The notes beneath the pieces were generated by a model. That model was not told the origin of the DNA and searched no databases. It was given only the letters and a program-made list of their open reading frames with translations. A stretch of 60,939 nt of DNA from an uncultured Bacteroidia bacterium (GTDB lineage Bacteria > Bacteroidota > Bacteroidia > J057 > CALAJH01): the NCBI GenBank assembly GCA_937922655.1, contig CALAJH010000025.1, positions 1 to 60,939 on the forward strand, written 5' to 3'. The position numbers and the translations under genes are program-made. Positions 15,999-25,146 of this stretch are shown here, piece by piece; positions within the stretch are counted from its first letter, which is position 1; each line of letters begins with the position of its first letter.

Positions 15999-17552
15999 TC
16001 ATTTGGGGGTCAGGGTTGCGACGGGAACAATCATTTCCTCCAAACTTATACCGCCGTGTTGAAAGGTGTCTTTATAGAAGTTGGCGTAATAGTTGTAATT
16101 GTTTGGATAAACGAAATAAGCGTCTTCGGTTGCAAAGGCGTAGGTTCCCGTTACGCTGTTTTTGGGAAGTTTGGCTTGAAGCGGATTTTTTACCGTAAAA
16201 ACCAAACGTGAATCGCTGTCGTAGTTGAGGTTTTTTCCCTGTTTGTAACGAAGGTTGGTGGTGGTGGTACGGTCGCCGACAATGCGTATCGGGCGTTTGA
16301 CGCGAATGGTTCCATGATCGGTGGAAAGCACGACTTTTACGTCATGTTCGCGCAACTTCTTAAGTATGGTTAGCAGGGAGGAGTGCTCGAACCAAGACCG
16401 GGAAATCGAACGCACGGCCCGTTCGTCGGGAGCAAGTTCGCGTATAAGGTTCATTTCCGCGCGGGCGTGGGAGAGCAGGTCAATGAAGTTGTAAACGACG
16501 ACGTTGAAGTCGTTTTGCAGCATATTGTTGAGGTTGTCCACGAGTTGATTGCCGTCTTCCGCAGTGATGACCTTGTGATACGAATGGCGAACGTTGATGC
16601 GTTTGCGGGCTAAAAGTTCTTTGAGAAATTCGGCCTCGTGAAGGTTTTTACCGCCTTCGTCTTCGTCGTTTACCCAAAGCTTGGGGAATTTTTCGACAAT
16701 TTCGCTCGGAAAAAGACCGGAAAATATGGCGTTTCTGGCGTATTGGGTTGCGGTCGGGAGAATGGAATAATACGTTTGTTCTTCAACGACGTTGAAATAC
16801 CGCGCGACAATCGGTTCGAACACTTTCCATTGGTCGTAGCGCAGACAGTCTATCAAAATAAAGAAAACGGGTTTTCGGTCGTCGAAATGCGGGAAAACTT
16901 TGGTTGTCAAAATGTCGGGGGAAAGCGTCGGACGGTCTTTGGAGCCAATCCAATCGAGATAGTTGGCGGAAACGAACTTGGAAAAATTGACGTTGGCTTC
17001 GGCTTTTTGCGAGGCCAAAACCTCGTGCATTCCTTCGTCGTCGCTTTTTTCAAGTTCGAGTTCCCAACGAACGAGTTTTTTGTAGATTTCGGCCCATTCT
17101 TCGGCGTTCATGTCGTCAAAAAACGCCATGCCGATGTTGCGAAAATCCTTTTGGTATTCGATGTTTACTTTCCTGCTGACGAGCCGGTCGGCCGAAAGCA
17201 ACTTTTTGAGCGAGATGAGAATTTGGTTGGGATTGACGGGTTTGATGAGGTAGTCGGCGATTTGAGAGCCGATGGCGTCGTTCATGATATGCTCCTCCTC
17301 GCTTTTGGTAATCATGACCACGGGAATTCTCGGCTTGATGGCTTTGATTTCGGCGAGGGTTTCGAGTCCGTTGATGCCGGGCATGTTTTCGTCCAAAAGT
17401 ACGACGTCGACGTCGGCGGCACGCACATGTTCGATGGCGTCGCGGCCGTTGGTGGCTTGGGCCACGTCCATCCCTTTCTTGTTTAGAAAAAGGATATGCG
17501 GGCGCAAGAGGTCGATTTCGTCGTCCACCCACAAGATTTTTATGTTCTCCAT
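15999..17552 (-). CDS. porX: PorX, response regulator with PglZ phosphatase-type domain (T9SS regulator)
   Basis: PorX is the response regulator of the PorY-PorX system that controls T9SS genes, and it has been reported to bind the ECF factor SigP. The 517-residue product has an N-terminal receiver with ILWVDDEIDL (Asp10, Asp11), phospho-acceptor Asp54 in LLDENMPG, and Lys in YLIKPVNPN. A helical linker is followed by a PglZ-type alkaline-phosphatase-superfamily domain: FILIDCLRYDQWKVFEPI, YSILPTATQYARNAIFSGLFPSEI and LSTDHGTIRV. Length and order agree with P. gingivalis PorX. It lies 28 bases upstream of the redoxin gene. Two T9SS-sorted proteins in this window are likely members of the controlled system. 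Confidence 0.95.
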   Translation of the reverse strand: MENIKILWVDDEIDLLRPHILFLNKKGMDVAQATNGRDAIEHVRAADVDVVLLDENMPGINGLETLAEIKAIKPRIPVVMITKSEEEHIMNDAIGSQIADYLIKPVNPNQILISLKKLLSADRLVSRKVNIEYQKDFRNIGMAFFDDMNAEEWAEIYKKLVRWELELEKSDDEGMHEVLASQKAEANVNFSKFVSANYLDWIGSKDRPTLSPDILTTKVFPHFDDRKPVFFILIDCLRYDQWKVFEPIVARYFNVVEEQTYYSILPTATQYARNAIFSGLFPSEIVEKFPKLWVNDEDEGGKNLHEAEFLKELLARKRINVRHSYHKVITAEDGNQLVDNLNNMLQNDFNVVVYNFIDLLSHARAEMNLIRELAPDERAVRSISRSWFEHSSLLTILKKLREHDVKVVLSTDHGTIRVKRPIRIVGDRTTTTNLRYKQGKNLNYDSDSRLVFTVKNPLQAKLPKNSVTGTYAFATEDAYFVYPNNYNYYANFYKDTFQHGGISLEEMIVPVATLTPK

Positions 17553-17602
17553 TTAAGGCTGATTAAGCGTAGAGCTGCCTCGATATTCGTTGAAATGGAT
17601 AC

Positions 17603-17624
17603 GGGGCGAACGGAGGTTCGCCCC
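17603..17624 (-). terminator. Hairpin after clpC
   Basis: A perfect 9-bp inverted repeat, GGGGCGAAC / GTTCGCCCC with a four-base loop, lies 20 bases past the clpC stop. There is no following T-run on either strand, so it may be a terminator of weak type or an mRNA-stabilising stem. Confidence 0.45.
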
Positions 17625-17644
17625 GCGACATGGTGGGGGAATCG

Positions 17645-20164
17645 TTAAACGGTGGCGGCGGAAAGGTCGGCGGCGATGTGTTCTATCACCACTTTTTGCG
17701 CTTCTTTGTCGAACGTAAGTTTAAGGGTTCGGGTGTTTTCGGTTTGGGCCTTGAGAATTTCGTCGGCCACCGGGTCCTCAATATACTTTTGCACGGCACG
17801 GTTGAGCGGACGGGCGCCGTATTGTGCGTCGTAGCCTTTTTCCGCCAAAAATTCTTTGACTTCGTCGTCGATTTCTATTTTCAAACCCAAGGCCTCGATA
17901 CGTTTTATCACCTGACCCAGCGTCAAGTCCACGATACGAAGAATGTGTTCTTTTTCAAGGGGTTTGAAAATGATAACGTCGTCGATACGATTGAGAAACT
18001 CGGGACGGAACACTTTGCGCATCGCACCCTCGAGCGTGGACTTCATGTAGTCGAAGGATTGTGCCGATTTCGCACTCGTCGAAAAACCCACGCCCGCACC
18101 AAAATCTTTAAGTTCTTTGGCGCCGACATTGGAGGTCATGATAATGATGGTGTTGCGGAAGTCCACGCGGCGGCCGAGCCCGTCGGTGAGAATGCCGTCG
18201 TCCAAGACCTGCAAAAGCAGGTTGAAGATATCGGGGTGGGCTTTTTCAATTTCGTCCAACAGTATGACGCAATAGGGTTTGCGGCGCACTTTTTCGGTCA
18301 GTTGGCCGCCTTCTTCGTAGCCGACGTAGCCCGGCGGGGCGCCGATGAGTCGCGAAACGGAAAATTTTTCCATGTATTCGCTCATGTCCACCCGAACCAA
18401 GGAGTCGTCGCCCTCGAAAAGGTAGTTGGCCAGTACTTTGGCCAATTCGGTCTTTCCGACCCCCGTCGAACCCAAGAATATAAACGAACCGATGGGCTTT
18501 TTGGGGTCTTTGAGGCCCGTGCGCGAACGCTTGATGGCCTTGACCAACTTCTCAATCGCCTCGTCCTGACCGATGATTTTTGTCCGGAGTTCGTCGGCCA
18601 TACCGACGAGCTTTTTTGCGTCGCCTTCGGCCACTTTTTTGACGGGAATACCCGTCATCATCGCGACGACCTCGGCCACGTCGTCTTCGGAAACGACGAA
18701 ACGCTGCGTCTTCGTCTCTTCTTCCCAACGGAGTTTGGCCGCGTCCAACTCTTCGAGCAGTTTTTTCTCGTAATCGCGCAGTTGGGCCGCCTGTTCGTAT
18801 TTTTGACTTTTAACGACCTGCGTCTTTTCTTCTTTTATTTTTTCGATTCGCGCCTCGAGTTCGAGAATATTTTTCGGCACGTGAATATTCGAAATGTGCA
18901 CTCGGCTGCCCGATTCGTCCAAGACGTCGATGGCCTTGTCGGGAAAGTTTTTGTCGGTAATGTAGCGTCCCGAAAGGGTTACGCAAGCGGTAATGGCCTC
19001 GGGGGTATAAATGACGTTGTGGTGGTCTTCGTACTTTTGCTTGATGTTCAAGAGAATGTCCCGGGTTTGTTCGGGAGTGGTAGGGTCGACCATCACTTTT
19101 TGGAACCTGCGCTCGAGCGCGCCGTCCTTTTCGATGTATTGACGATATTCGTCGAGGGTGGTGGCGCCGATGCACTGAATTTCCCCGCGTGCCAAGGCGG
19201 GTTTGAACATGTTCGAGGCGTCGAGCGAACCCGAGGCCCCGCCCGCGCCCACTATCGTGTGAAGCTCGTCGATAAACAATATAACGTCCGGCGACTTTTC
19301 CAATTCGGCCAAAACCGCTTTGAGCCGCTCCTCAAACTGACCGCGGTACTTGGTACCCGCCACCAGCGAGGCGACGTCCAAACTGACGACGCGCTTGTTG
19401 AAAAGAATGCGGCTAACCTTGCGTTGCACGATACGCAAGGCAAGGCCTTCGGCGATGGCGGTCTTACCCACCCCCGGGTCGCCGATAAGAACGGGGTTGT
19501 TTTTTTTGCGGCGCGAAAGCACCTGCGCCACACGCTCGATTTCTTTTTCGCGCCCGATGATAGGGTCAAGCCGGCCTTCCTCGGCCATGCGCGTAAGATC
19601 GCGCCCATAGGTGTCGAGTACGGGCGTTTTGGATTTGACGGGGCGACGGCTCACCGCACCGCGCTCCATCGGCGAACCGTATTCGCCCGGTTCCGGCGGT
19701 TCCGTTGGGGTAATAGCCATGCGTATCGTACTGTCAATGGAATTTCTCACCTCTTCGCGTACCTGTTCGTATCGCAAATTGAAATGCGCCAAAATCTGTG
19801 CCGGAATGCTGTCCTCGTCGCGCAAGAGCGCCAAAAGCAAGTGCTCCGTGCCGACAACGTCGCTACGAAACTGACGCGCCTCCAAATGCGCCATACGAAG
19901 TACTTTGTCCGCTTGCTTGGTTAAGGGCATGTTTCCCGAAATCGTTCCCGAACCGACGATGCGCACCGAATCCTCTATCGCTTTGCGCACCTTTTGAGGC
20001 TCGACGGACAAATTCGACAGTATCTTCATGGCCACGCCTTCCCCCTCGCGAATAATACCCAAAAGCAGGTGCTCGGCGCCGATATAATCGTGGCCGATAC
20101 GCTGCGCCTCCTCGCGACTGTAAGCAATCACTTCGCGCAAACGGGGGGAAAAATTCGCTTCCAT
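17645..20164 (-). CDS. clpC: ATP-dependent Clp protease ATPase subunit ClpC
   Basis: ClpC is a double AAA+ unfoldase feeding ClpP. The 839-residue protein has two N-domain repeats ([23 protein letters not shown] and [27 protein letters not shown]), then AAA-1 with Walker [14 protein letters not shown] and Walker [15 protein letters not shown], a UVR-containing middle domain ([20 protein letters not shown]), and AAA-2 with [37 protein letters not shown] and [13 protein letters not shown] ClpP-type IGF-like loop was not confirmed by eye. The start is ATG 20164 (MEANFSPR); an upstream ATG at 20254 lies inside nuoH. It begins 20 bases after nuoH, which suggests cotranscription. Confidence 0.94.
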   Translation of the reverse strand: MEANFSPRLREVIAYSREEAQRIGHDYIGAEHLLLGIIREGEGVAMKILSNLSVEPQKVRKAIEDSVRIVGSGTISGNMPLTKQADKVLRMAHLEARQFRSDVVGTEHLLLALLRDEDSIPAQILAHFNLRYEQVREEVRNSIDSTIRMAITPTEPPEPGEYGSPMERGAVSRRPVKSKTPVLDTYGRDLTRMAEEGRLDPIIGREKEIERVAQVLSRRKKNNPVLIGDPGVGKTAIAEGLALRIVQRKVSRILFNKRVVSLDVASLVAGTKYRGQFEERLKAVLAELEKSPDVILFIDELHTIVGAGGASGSLDASNMFKPALARGEIQCIGATTLDEYRQYIEKDGALERRFQKVMVDPTTPEQTRDILLNIKQKYEDHHNVIYTPEAITACVTLSGRYITDKNFPDKAIDVLDESGSRVHISNIHVPKNILELEARIEKIKEEKTQVVKSQKYEQAAQLRDYEKKLLEELDAAKLRWEEETKTQRFVVSEDDVAEVVAMMTGIPVKKVAEGDAKKLVGMADELRTKIIGQDEAIEKLVKAIKRSRTGLKDPKKPIGSFIFLGSTGVGKTELAKVLANYLFEGDDSLVRVDMSEYMEKFSVSRLIGAPPGYVGYEEGGQLTEKVRRKPYCVILLDEIEKAHPDIFNLLLQVLDDGILTDGLGRRVDFRNTIIIMTSNVGAKELKDFGAGVGFSTSAKSAQSFDYMKSTLEGAMRKVFRPEFLNRIDDVIIFKPLEKEHILRIVDLTLGQVIKRIEALGLKIEIDDEVKEFLAEKGYDAQYGARPLNRAVQKYIEDPVADEILKAQTENTRTLKLTFDKEAQKVVIEHIAADLSAATV

Positions 20165-20184
20165 ACCCAAAAAAATTACGATTA

Positions 20185-21234
20185 TTAAAGCAATCCAAAG
20201 ATTATGGCCGCCGCTACCATCAGGTTGAGTATCGAAATCGGCAAGAGCCTTTTCCAACCCAAGTCCATGAGTTGATTGTATTTAAAGCGGGGCAGCGTCC
20301 ACCTTACCCAGATAAACACAAAAACGAAAAATAAAGTTTTGACGCTGAACCATGACACCCCCCATAGAACTTGGGCCAACCAGGACCAGCTTTGTACGCC
20401 CAACGCCGACTCAAACGGCCCCAAATAGCCGCCCAAAAACAGCGTCGAAATCATTGCCGAGGCAATAATAACGTTCAGATATTCGCCGACGAAAAACGCG
20501 CCGAACTTCATGCCGCTGTATTCGGTGTGAAAACCGCCGACCAATTCTTGTTCCGCCTCCACAAGGTCGAAAGGCGTACGATTCGTTTCCGCAAAGGCGC
20601 ACGTAACGAAAATAAAAAACGCTATCGGATTGACGAAAACAAACCAAACGCTTCTTTGCGATTCAACTATCGAGGAAAGACGCAAATATTCTTGGCCCTC
20701 GGGCGTGAAGTAGTTGCACCAAAGCAGAACGCTCACTATCGAAAGGCCCATCGACAGTTCGTAAGAAATCATTTGCGCCGAAGATCGCAACCCGCCCAAA
20801 AGAGCGTATTTGCTGTTCGAACTCCAACCCGCCAACGTAATGCCGTACACCGAAATCGATGTCACGGCCAAAACGAACAAAATGCCGATGTTGGCGTCGA
20901 ATATTTGCACGATATTGACCGTACCGTCGGCGTCCACGTAACGCGCGAAGGGAAGCATGGCAAAACCCAAAACGGCCAGCGTCGTAACCAACGCGGGCGC
21001 CAAAAAGTGCATAAACCGATTGGCGCCGTAGGGAATGATGTCCTCCTTAAAAAGAAGTTTGACGGCGTCGGCGGCGGGCTGAAGCAGACCGAACGGCCCG
21101 ACGCGATTCGGCCCTTTGCGTTGCTGTATCAATGCGGCTATTTTACGTTCGGCGTATACCGTGTAAGCCGCCGCCGTCAAAAAGACGAACACGCAAATCA
21201 GAATTAATATCAACGTCGATAATATCGGATCCAT
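20185..21234 (-). CDS. nuoH: NADH-quinone oxidoreductase subunit H
   Basis: NuoH is the membrane subunit that forms the quinone chamber of complex I. The 349-residue product has the expected helices and motifs: AERKIAALIQQRKGPNRVGPFGLLQPAADAVKLLFKEDIIP at the N-terminus, then YGITLAGWSSNSKYALLGGLRSSAQMISYEL, and CAFAETNRTPFDLVEAEQELVGGFHTEYSGM. The start ATG 21234 fits the family. Partners nuoG, nuoI and others normally beside it are missing; clpC follows instead. A near-consensus -7 element lies about 40 bases upstream, so this small unit may be transcribed on its own. Confidence 0.95.
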   Translation of the reverse strand: MDPILSTLILILICVFVFLTAAAYTVYAERKIAALIQQRKGPNRVGPFGLLQPAADAVKLLFKEDIIPYGANRFMHFLAPALVTTLAVLGFAMLPFARYVDADGTVNIVQIFDANIGILFVLAVTSISVYGITLAGWSSNSKYALLGGLRSSAQMISYELSMGLSIVSVLLWCNYFTPEGQEYLRLSSIVESQRSVWFVFVNPIAFFIFVTCAFAETNRTPFDLVEAEQELVGGFHTEYSGMKFGAFFVGEYLNVIIASAMISTLFLGGYLGPFESALGVQSWSWLAQVLWGVSWFSVKTLFFVFVFIWVRWTLPRFKYNQLMDLGWKRLLPISILNLMVAAAIIFGLL

Positions 21235-21270
21235 TTTTGACCTTGGGGTTTGAAAAACCCAATTTGCGTG

Positions 21271-21278
21271 TAAAATTA
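21271..21278 (-). promoter_or_regulatory. Possible -7 element of nuoH
   Basis: TAATTTTA differs from TAnnTTTG only at the last base and would give a leader of about 30 bases. No clear -33 element was identified. Confidence 0.3.
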
Positions 21279-21436
21279 CAAAAAAATCGGAATTCGATTT
21301 TTCCCGACGCAAAATATTTGCCCACCGCTTCCTGCCGAACGCCTTGACGACAACAAAGCGTGTCGCAAGAAAACCGTCGTTTTGTCGTCAATTTTAAGCT
21401 TGTTCGGCGCGGTTTGCGGTAAACGACGGCGCCCAA

Positions 21437-21901
21437 TCACGAGCTTTGGGAGAGGATGCGCTGTTGGTCGGCGAACTGTTCGAGTAGGGCGATGACGTCG
21501 GAACCGGGTTCGTTGTGACCGAGTTTTTCCATTCTCAATGCTTCAATCATCGAGCGAAGGTTGCCCCACCGCTTGAGTGCGTCCAAATGGCGTTCGTAAC
21601 GCATCAAGAGCCAATATTCGAGGGTCGTCTCCCAACGCCGCGCCCACGATTGAGGCACAAGCGCGGCCACCAAGCCCATGAGGTGTCCGGCGTAATAGAA
21701 CAGCCGGGCGAAAGGCCCCTGAGAAACCCCCCGGCGGCGCAAAAGCTCCAACAAAAACGCTTGATGCCGGGCCTTCCTTTCCCGCAACCCGCGGTATTGA
21801 ACCCCGTCGCCTCTTTGCCGATACCACCCCAAACGCATCATCTCCCGGGCGTGCAAGTCTTGTAGACATCGAAAGGTTTTTTTGTCAAACTCCTCGCTCA
21901 T
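21437..21901 (-). CDS. Degenerate Coq7-like (ferritin-fold hydroxylase) protein
   Basis: A 154-residue protein from ATG 21901. The sequence DLHAREMMRLGWYRQRG, E.KARHQAFLLELL, FARLFYYAGHLMGLVAALVPQSWARRWETTLEYWLLMRYERHLDAL follows the spacing of Coq7/DMQ hydroxylase family proteins (VDHAGE, E..H, PLW..G..LGA..A..G, VE..I..HY..QL). The metal ligands are incomplete: the second E-x-x-H and the terminal HY are replaced (E....H and RY). Bacteroidota normally make menaquinone, not ubiquinone, so a DMQ role is unlikely. It may be a divergent diiron or structural protein. An in-frame extension upstream to 22093 is not supported. Confidence 0.5.
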   Translation of the reverse strand: MSEEFDKKTFRCLQDLHAREMMRLGWYRQRGDGVQYRGLRERKARHQAFLLELLRRRGVSQGPFARLFYYAGHLMGLVAALVPQSWARRWETTLEYWLLMRYERHLDALKRWGNLRSMIEALRMEKLGHNEPGSDVIALLEQFADQQRILSQSS

Positions 21902-22295
21902 GTCGTCTAAACGCCGCAATTTAGGCGCCGCGTTCCGTTTTTGCAACCGTTTTGAGGAAAAACCGTCCGCCGTGTAAAAAAATCGTTGTGAATAAAAGTA
22001 GGAAAAATTTATTCGCCCTTTATCGGGCCGCCGTTCACGATTTTTCCATAGCTTTGCAAACACTACGGACGGAGTTTTACCGCATCGGCCCACAAGCCAT
22101 GCACAAAACGCCTATACACCTTGAATTATCCTTACTTGCCGGCCTATGCAGCACTTTTCCAAAATATTTCGGTTTCGTATCGCCAAAACGACGCAGGCCT
22201 CCTTTACGCCCGCTTTTGCGTTTTCTTCCATACCCTCGTTACCATAGCTACGGAGACCGCGGTTTGGTTGCCTAGATTTTCGTTTTCCCTCAACA
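21902..22295 (+). other. Intergenic region before murE
   Basis: About 390 bases between divergent genes. Open frames on either strand (for example 21952-22275 +) show no recognisable protein. A TAGATTTT at 22273-22280, 15 bases before the murE ATG, is a poor match to the -7 consensus and is the only candidate promoter I see. No RNA gene was recognised. Confidence 0.45.
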
Positions 22296-23747
22296 ATGAA
22301 AACGCTTGCGGAATTGACGATGCCCGGCGGCGAAATCGTCCGGGGTGAAGGAACGACCCCCGTTCCCGACTTTACCGCCGATTCGCGTTCGGTCGTCGAA
22401 GGCGGGCTGTTCGTCGCCGTGCGCGGCGCCGGCGCCGACGGCCACGACTTCATTGCCCATGCCATACAACAAGGCGCCCAATCCGTCGTCTGCGAACGCC
22501 TGCCCGACAACCCCGCCCCCCACGTGAACTTCGTCGTCGTCAAGGATACAAGCAAGGCTCTGGCAACCATCGCCTCGAAGTTTTTCGACGAACCCGCCCG
22601 CAAGCTCAACGTCGTCGGCGTAACGGGCACCAACGGCAAAACCACCACCGCAAGCCTGCTTTACGAACTCTTCGCTCGAAAAGGGGAAAAATGCGGATTG
22701 ATTTCGACCGTCGGCTCGCGCATCGGCAACGTTGAAATTCCCGCCTCCCTTACCACCCCGGACCCCAAAACCCTCCATGAACGGTTCGCGCAAATGCTTC
22801 GGGCGGGTGCAAAGTGGTGTTTTATGGAAGTAAGTTCGCATGCCGCCGTTCAAAACCGCGTCTACGGCGTACCGTTTTACGGCGGCATTTTCACCAACAT
22901 CACCCGCGACCACCTCGATTACCACAAAACCTTCGCCAATTATATTAAGGCCAAAAAAAAATTTTTCGACGAACTTCCCCCCTCGGCCTTTGCCCTCGTC
23001 AATATCGACGATAAAAACGGACGGGTCATGACGCAAAACACGTCGGCAAGAATCCGAACCTTCGCCCTCCAAACGCCCGCCGACTATAAGGGTAAAGTCG
23101 TCGAAATGCGCATCGACGGAATGCTTTTGGATTTCAACGGCATAGAGGCTTGGCACCGGCCGACGGGGCGCTTCAACGGTTACAACCTTACGGGCATTCT
23201 AGGCGCGGCCGTCGAATGCGGCATGGAGGCATGCGAGGCGGTGTTGACGGCGAGCGCCTTGCCGCCCGTTCGCGGAAGGCTTGAGGTCATCGCCCTGCCC
23301 GGCGACGTTTTCGGCGTCGTCGATTACGCCCACACCCCCGACGCCCTGCGCTCGGTCATCGAAACGCTCAACGAATTGCGTCCCGACCACGGCAGGCTCA
23401 TTACCGTCGCGGGATGCGGCGGCGAGCGCGACGCCGGCAAACGCCCGCTTATGGGTGAAGTGGCCGCACAACTTTCCGACCTCGCCCTTTTCACCTCCGA
23501 CAACCCCAGAGGCGAAAACCCCGAGGCCATTATCGAGCAAATGTACGCCGGCGTTTCGGCGTCGCGCCGCGCCGTAGTCGAAAAAATCACCGACCGACGC
23601 ACGGCCATCGCCCGTGCCCTCGAAATCGCCCGGGCGGGCGACGTCGTCCTCGTTGCCGGCAAAGGACACGAAACATATCAAGAAATCCACGGAAAACGCC
23701 TGCCCTTCGACGACAAAACCGAACTGCTTAAAGCCTTCGCCCGATAA
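22296..23747 (+). CDS. murE: UDP-MurNAc-tripeptide synthetase (meso-DAP adding) MurE
   Basis: MurE adds the third stem-peptide residue in the cytoplasm. The 483-residue protein has the Mur-ligase layout: N-terminal DSRSVVEGGLFVAVRG, ATP loop GVTGTNGKTTTASLL, EVSSHA, TNITRDHLDYH, and the C-terminal DYAHTPDALRSVI, GCGGERDAGKRPLMG and GKGHETYQ. SDNPRGENP contains the DNPR motif tied to meso-diaminopimelate specificity. It opens a three-gene block with mraY one base downstream and murD next; the usual ftsI upstream and ftsW/murG downstream are missing. Confidence 0.96.
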   Translation: MKTLAELTMPGGEIVRGEGTTPVPDFTADSRSVVEGGLFVAVRGAGADGHDFIAHAIQQGAQSVVCERLPDNPAPHVNFVVVKDTSKALATIASKFFDEPARKLNVVGVTGTNGKTTTASLLYELFARKGEKCGLISTVGSRIGNVEIPASLTTPDPKTLHERFAQMLRAGAKWCFMEVSSHAAVQNRVYGVPFYGGIFTNITRDHLDYHKTFANYIKAKKKFFDELPPSAFALVNIDDKNGRVMTQNTSARIRTFALQTPADYKGKVVEMRIDGMLLDFNGIEAWHRPTGRFNGYNLTGILGAAVECGMEACEAVLTASALPPVRGRLEVIALPGDVFGVVDYAHTPDALRSVIETLNELRPDHGRLITVAGCGGERDAGKRPLMGEVAAQLSDLALFTSDNPRGENPEAIIEQMYAGVSASRRAVVEKITDRRTAIARALEIARAGDVVLVAGKGHETYQEIHGKRLPFDDKTELLKAFAR

Positions 23748-25145
23748 ATGCTCTATTTTTTATTCGACTGGCTCGACCGACTCTACGACCTTCCGGGCTT
23801 CGGGGTCTTTCGATACATCAGCTTTCGGGCGGTGATGGCGGCGTTGTTTTCGTTGTTTTTGTCGGTGGTCGTCGGCAAAAAAATCATCGCGGCGCTCAAA
23901 CGGCGACTGGTCGGCGAACGCATACGCGACCTCGGCCCCGAAACCCACAAAAAAAAGGCCGGCACCCCCACCATGGGTGGAATTATCATTATTTTAGCCG
24001 TCGTCGTACCGGCGCTGCTTTGGGGCAACCTCAAAAACGCCTATGTCATTCTCATGATTGTTTCCACGCTTTGGATGGGAATCATCGGTTTCGCCGACGA
24101 TTACATCAAAGTTTTCCGAAAAGACAAAAAGGGACTGCACGGCAAATTCAAAATTTACGGGCAAATCGGGTTGGGCCTGATAGTCGGTTTGACGATGACG
24201 CTTCACCCCGATTTTCGAGGGGTCAAACCGCGTATCAACGGCGAGGGCGTCGTGCGCGTCAACGAGCTTCTGCAACGCTACGGCTTTAAAAAAGGCGACA
24301 AAATCCTCAAAGCCGACGGCCTCGCCCCGCAATGGATTGACGCGCAAAAAGACCCCGCTATCGCACGTTACGAGGTCGAACGCGAAGGAAAAACGCTCCA
24401 ATTGGACGTACCGGTAGGTGCACGGTCGGTGGTGGCGAGGCAAATTTTCGGCCACGGCGACATAGCCTTCGCCACCTCCACCGACATTCCCTTTTTCAAA
24501 TTTCGCGCCTTCAACTACGGAAAACTCGTCTTTTGGGACGACCCCAACGAATTTTGGTCCCGTGCCATTTACGTCTTGGTGTGCATATTTATCGTTACGG
24601 CGGTTTCCAACGGCGTAAACATCACCGACGGCTTGGACGGCTTGGCGGCGGGAACGACGGCCATTGCCGTCGGAGCCCTCGGCGTTTTCGCTTATTTGTC
24701 GGGCAATTTCATTTTTTCGGGCTATTTGAACATCAGCTACATCCCCCACGCCGGCGAACTGTTTATTTTTTCGGCGGCGTTAATCGGCGCGTGCATCGGT
24801 TTTTTGTGGTACAACACCTATCCGGCGCAGGTGTTCATGGGCGACACGGGCAGTCTTGCATTGGGCGGCGCGGTCGGCACGCTCGCGCTCATGACCAAAA
24901 AAGAACTACTTTTGCCGTTGATTTGCGGAATTTTTTTCGTCGAATCGCTTTCGGTCATCATTCAAGTTTCGTATTTCAAATATACCAAACGCAAGTACGG
25001 CGCGGGTCGGCGGATATTTTTGATGTCGCCTCTGCACCACCACTACGAACTCAAAGGTTGGGCCGAGCCCAAAATCGTCGCCCGGTTTTGGATTATCGCG
25101 GTAATATTGACGCTGGCGGCGTTTTCAACGTTAAAATTACGGTAG
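23748..25145 (+). CDS. mraY: Phospho-MurNAc-pentapeptide translocase MraY with extra PDZ-like insert
   Basis: MraY joins phospho-MurNAc-pentapeptide to undecaprenyl phosphate, forming lipid I at the inner membrane. The family motifs are complete: ETHKKKAGTPTMGG, FADDYIKVFRKD with the Asp pair (117-118), NGVNITDGLDGLAAG, FLWYNTYPAQVFMGDTGSLALGGA and HHHYELKGWAEPKIVARFWI. At 465 residues it is about 105 longer than E. coli MraY. The extra length, about residues 155-245, falls in the periplasmic loop after the fourth membrane helix. It contains NELLQRYGFKKGDKILKADG and ARYEVEREGKTLQLDVPVG, which has the look of a PDZ fold. It sits directly after murE and ends one base before murD. Confidence 0.95.
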   Translation: MLYFLFDWLDRLYDLPGFGVFRYISFRAVMAALFSLFLSVVVGKKIIAALKRRLVGERIRDLGPETHKKKAGTPTMGGIIIILAVVVPALLWGNLKNAYVILMIVSTLWMGIIGFADDYIKVFRKDKKGLHGKFKIYGQIGLGLIVGLTMTLHPDFRGVKPRINGEGVVRVNELLQRYGFKKGDKILKADGLAPQWIDAQKDPAIARYEVEREGKTLQLDVPVGARSVVARQIFGHGDIAFATSTDIPFFKFRAFNYGKLVFWDDPNEFWSRAIYVLVCIFIVTAVSNGVNITDGLDGLAAGTTAIAVGALGVFAYLSGNFIFSGYLNISYIPHAGELFIFSAALIGACIGFLWYNTYPAQVFMGDTGSLALGGAVGTLALMTKKELLLPLICGIFFVESLSVIIQVSYFKYTKRKYGAGRRIFLMSPLHHHYELKGWAEPKIVARFWIIAVILTLAAFSTLKLR

Positions 25146-25146
25146 A

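Noticed and set aside
17630-19924. 764-codon open frame on the plus strand opposite clpC
   Set aside because: It is a shadow of clpC; its translation is rich in Phe, Val, Gly, Asp and His with no family motif, and clpC itself is fully conserved.
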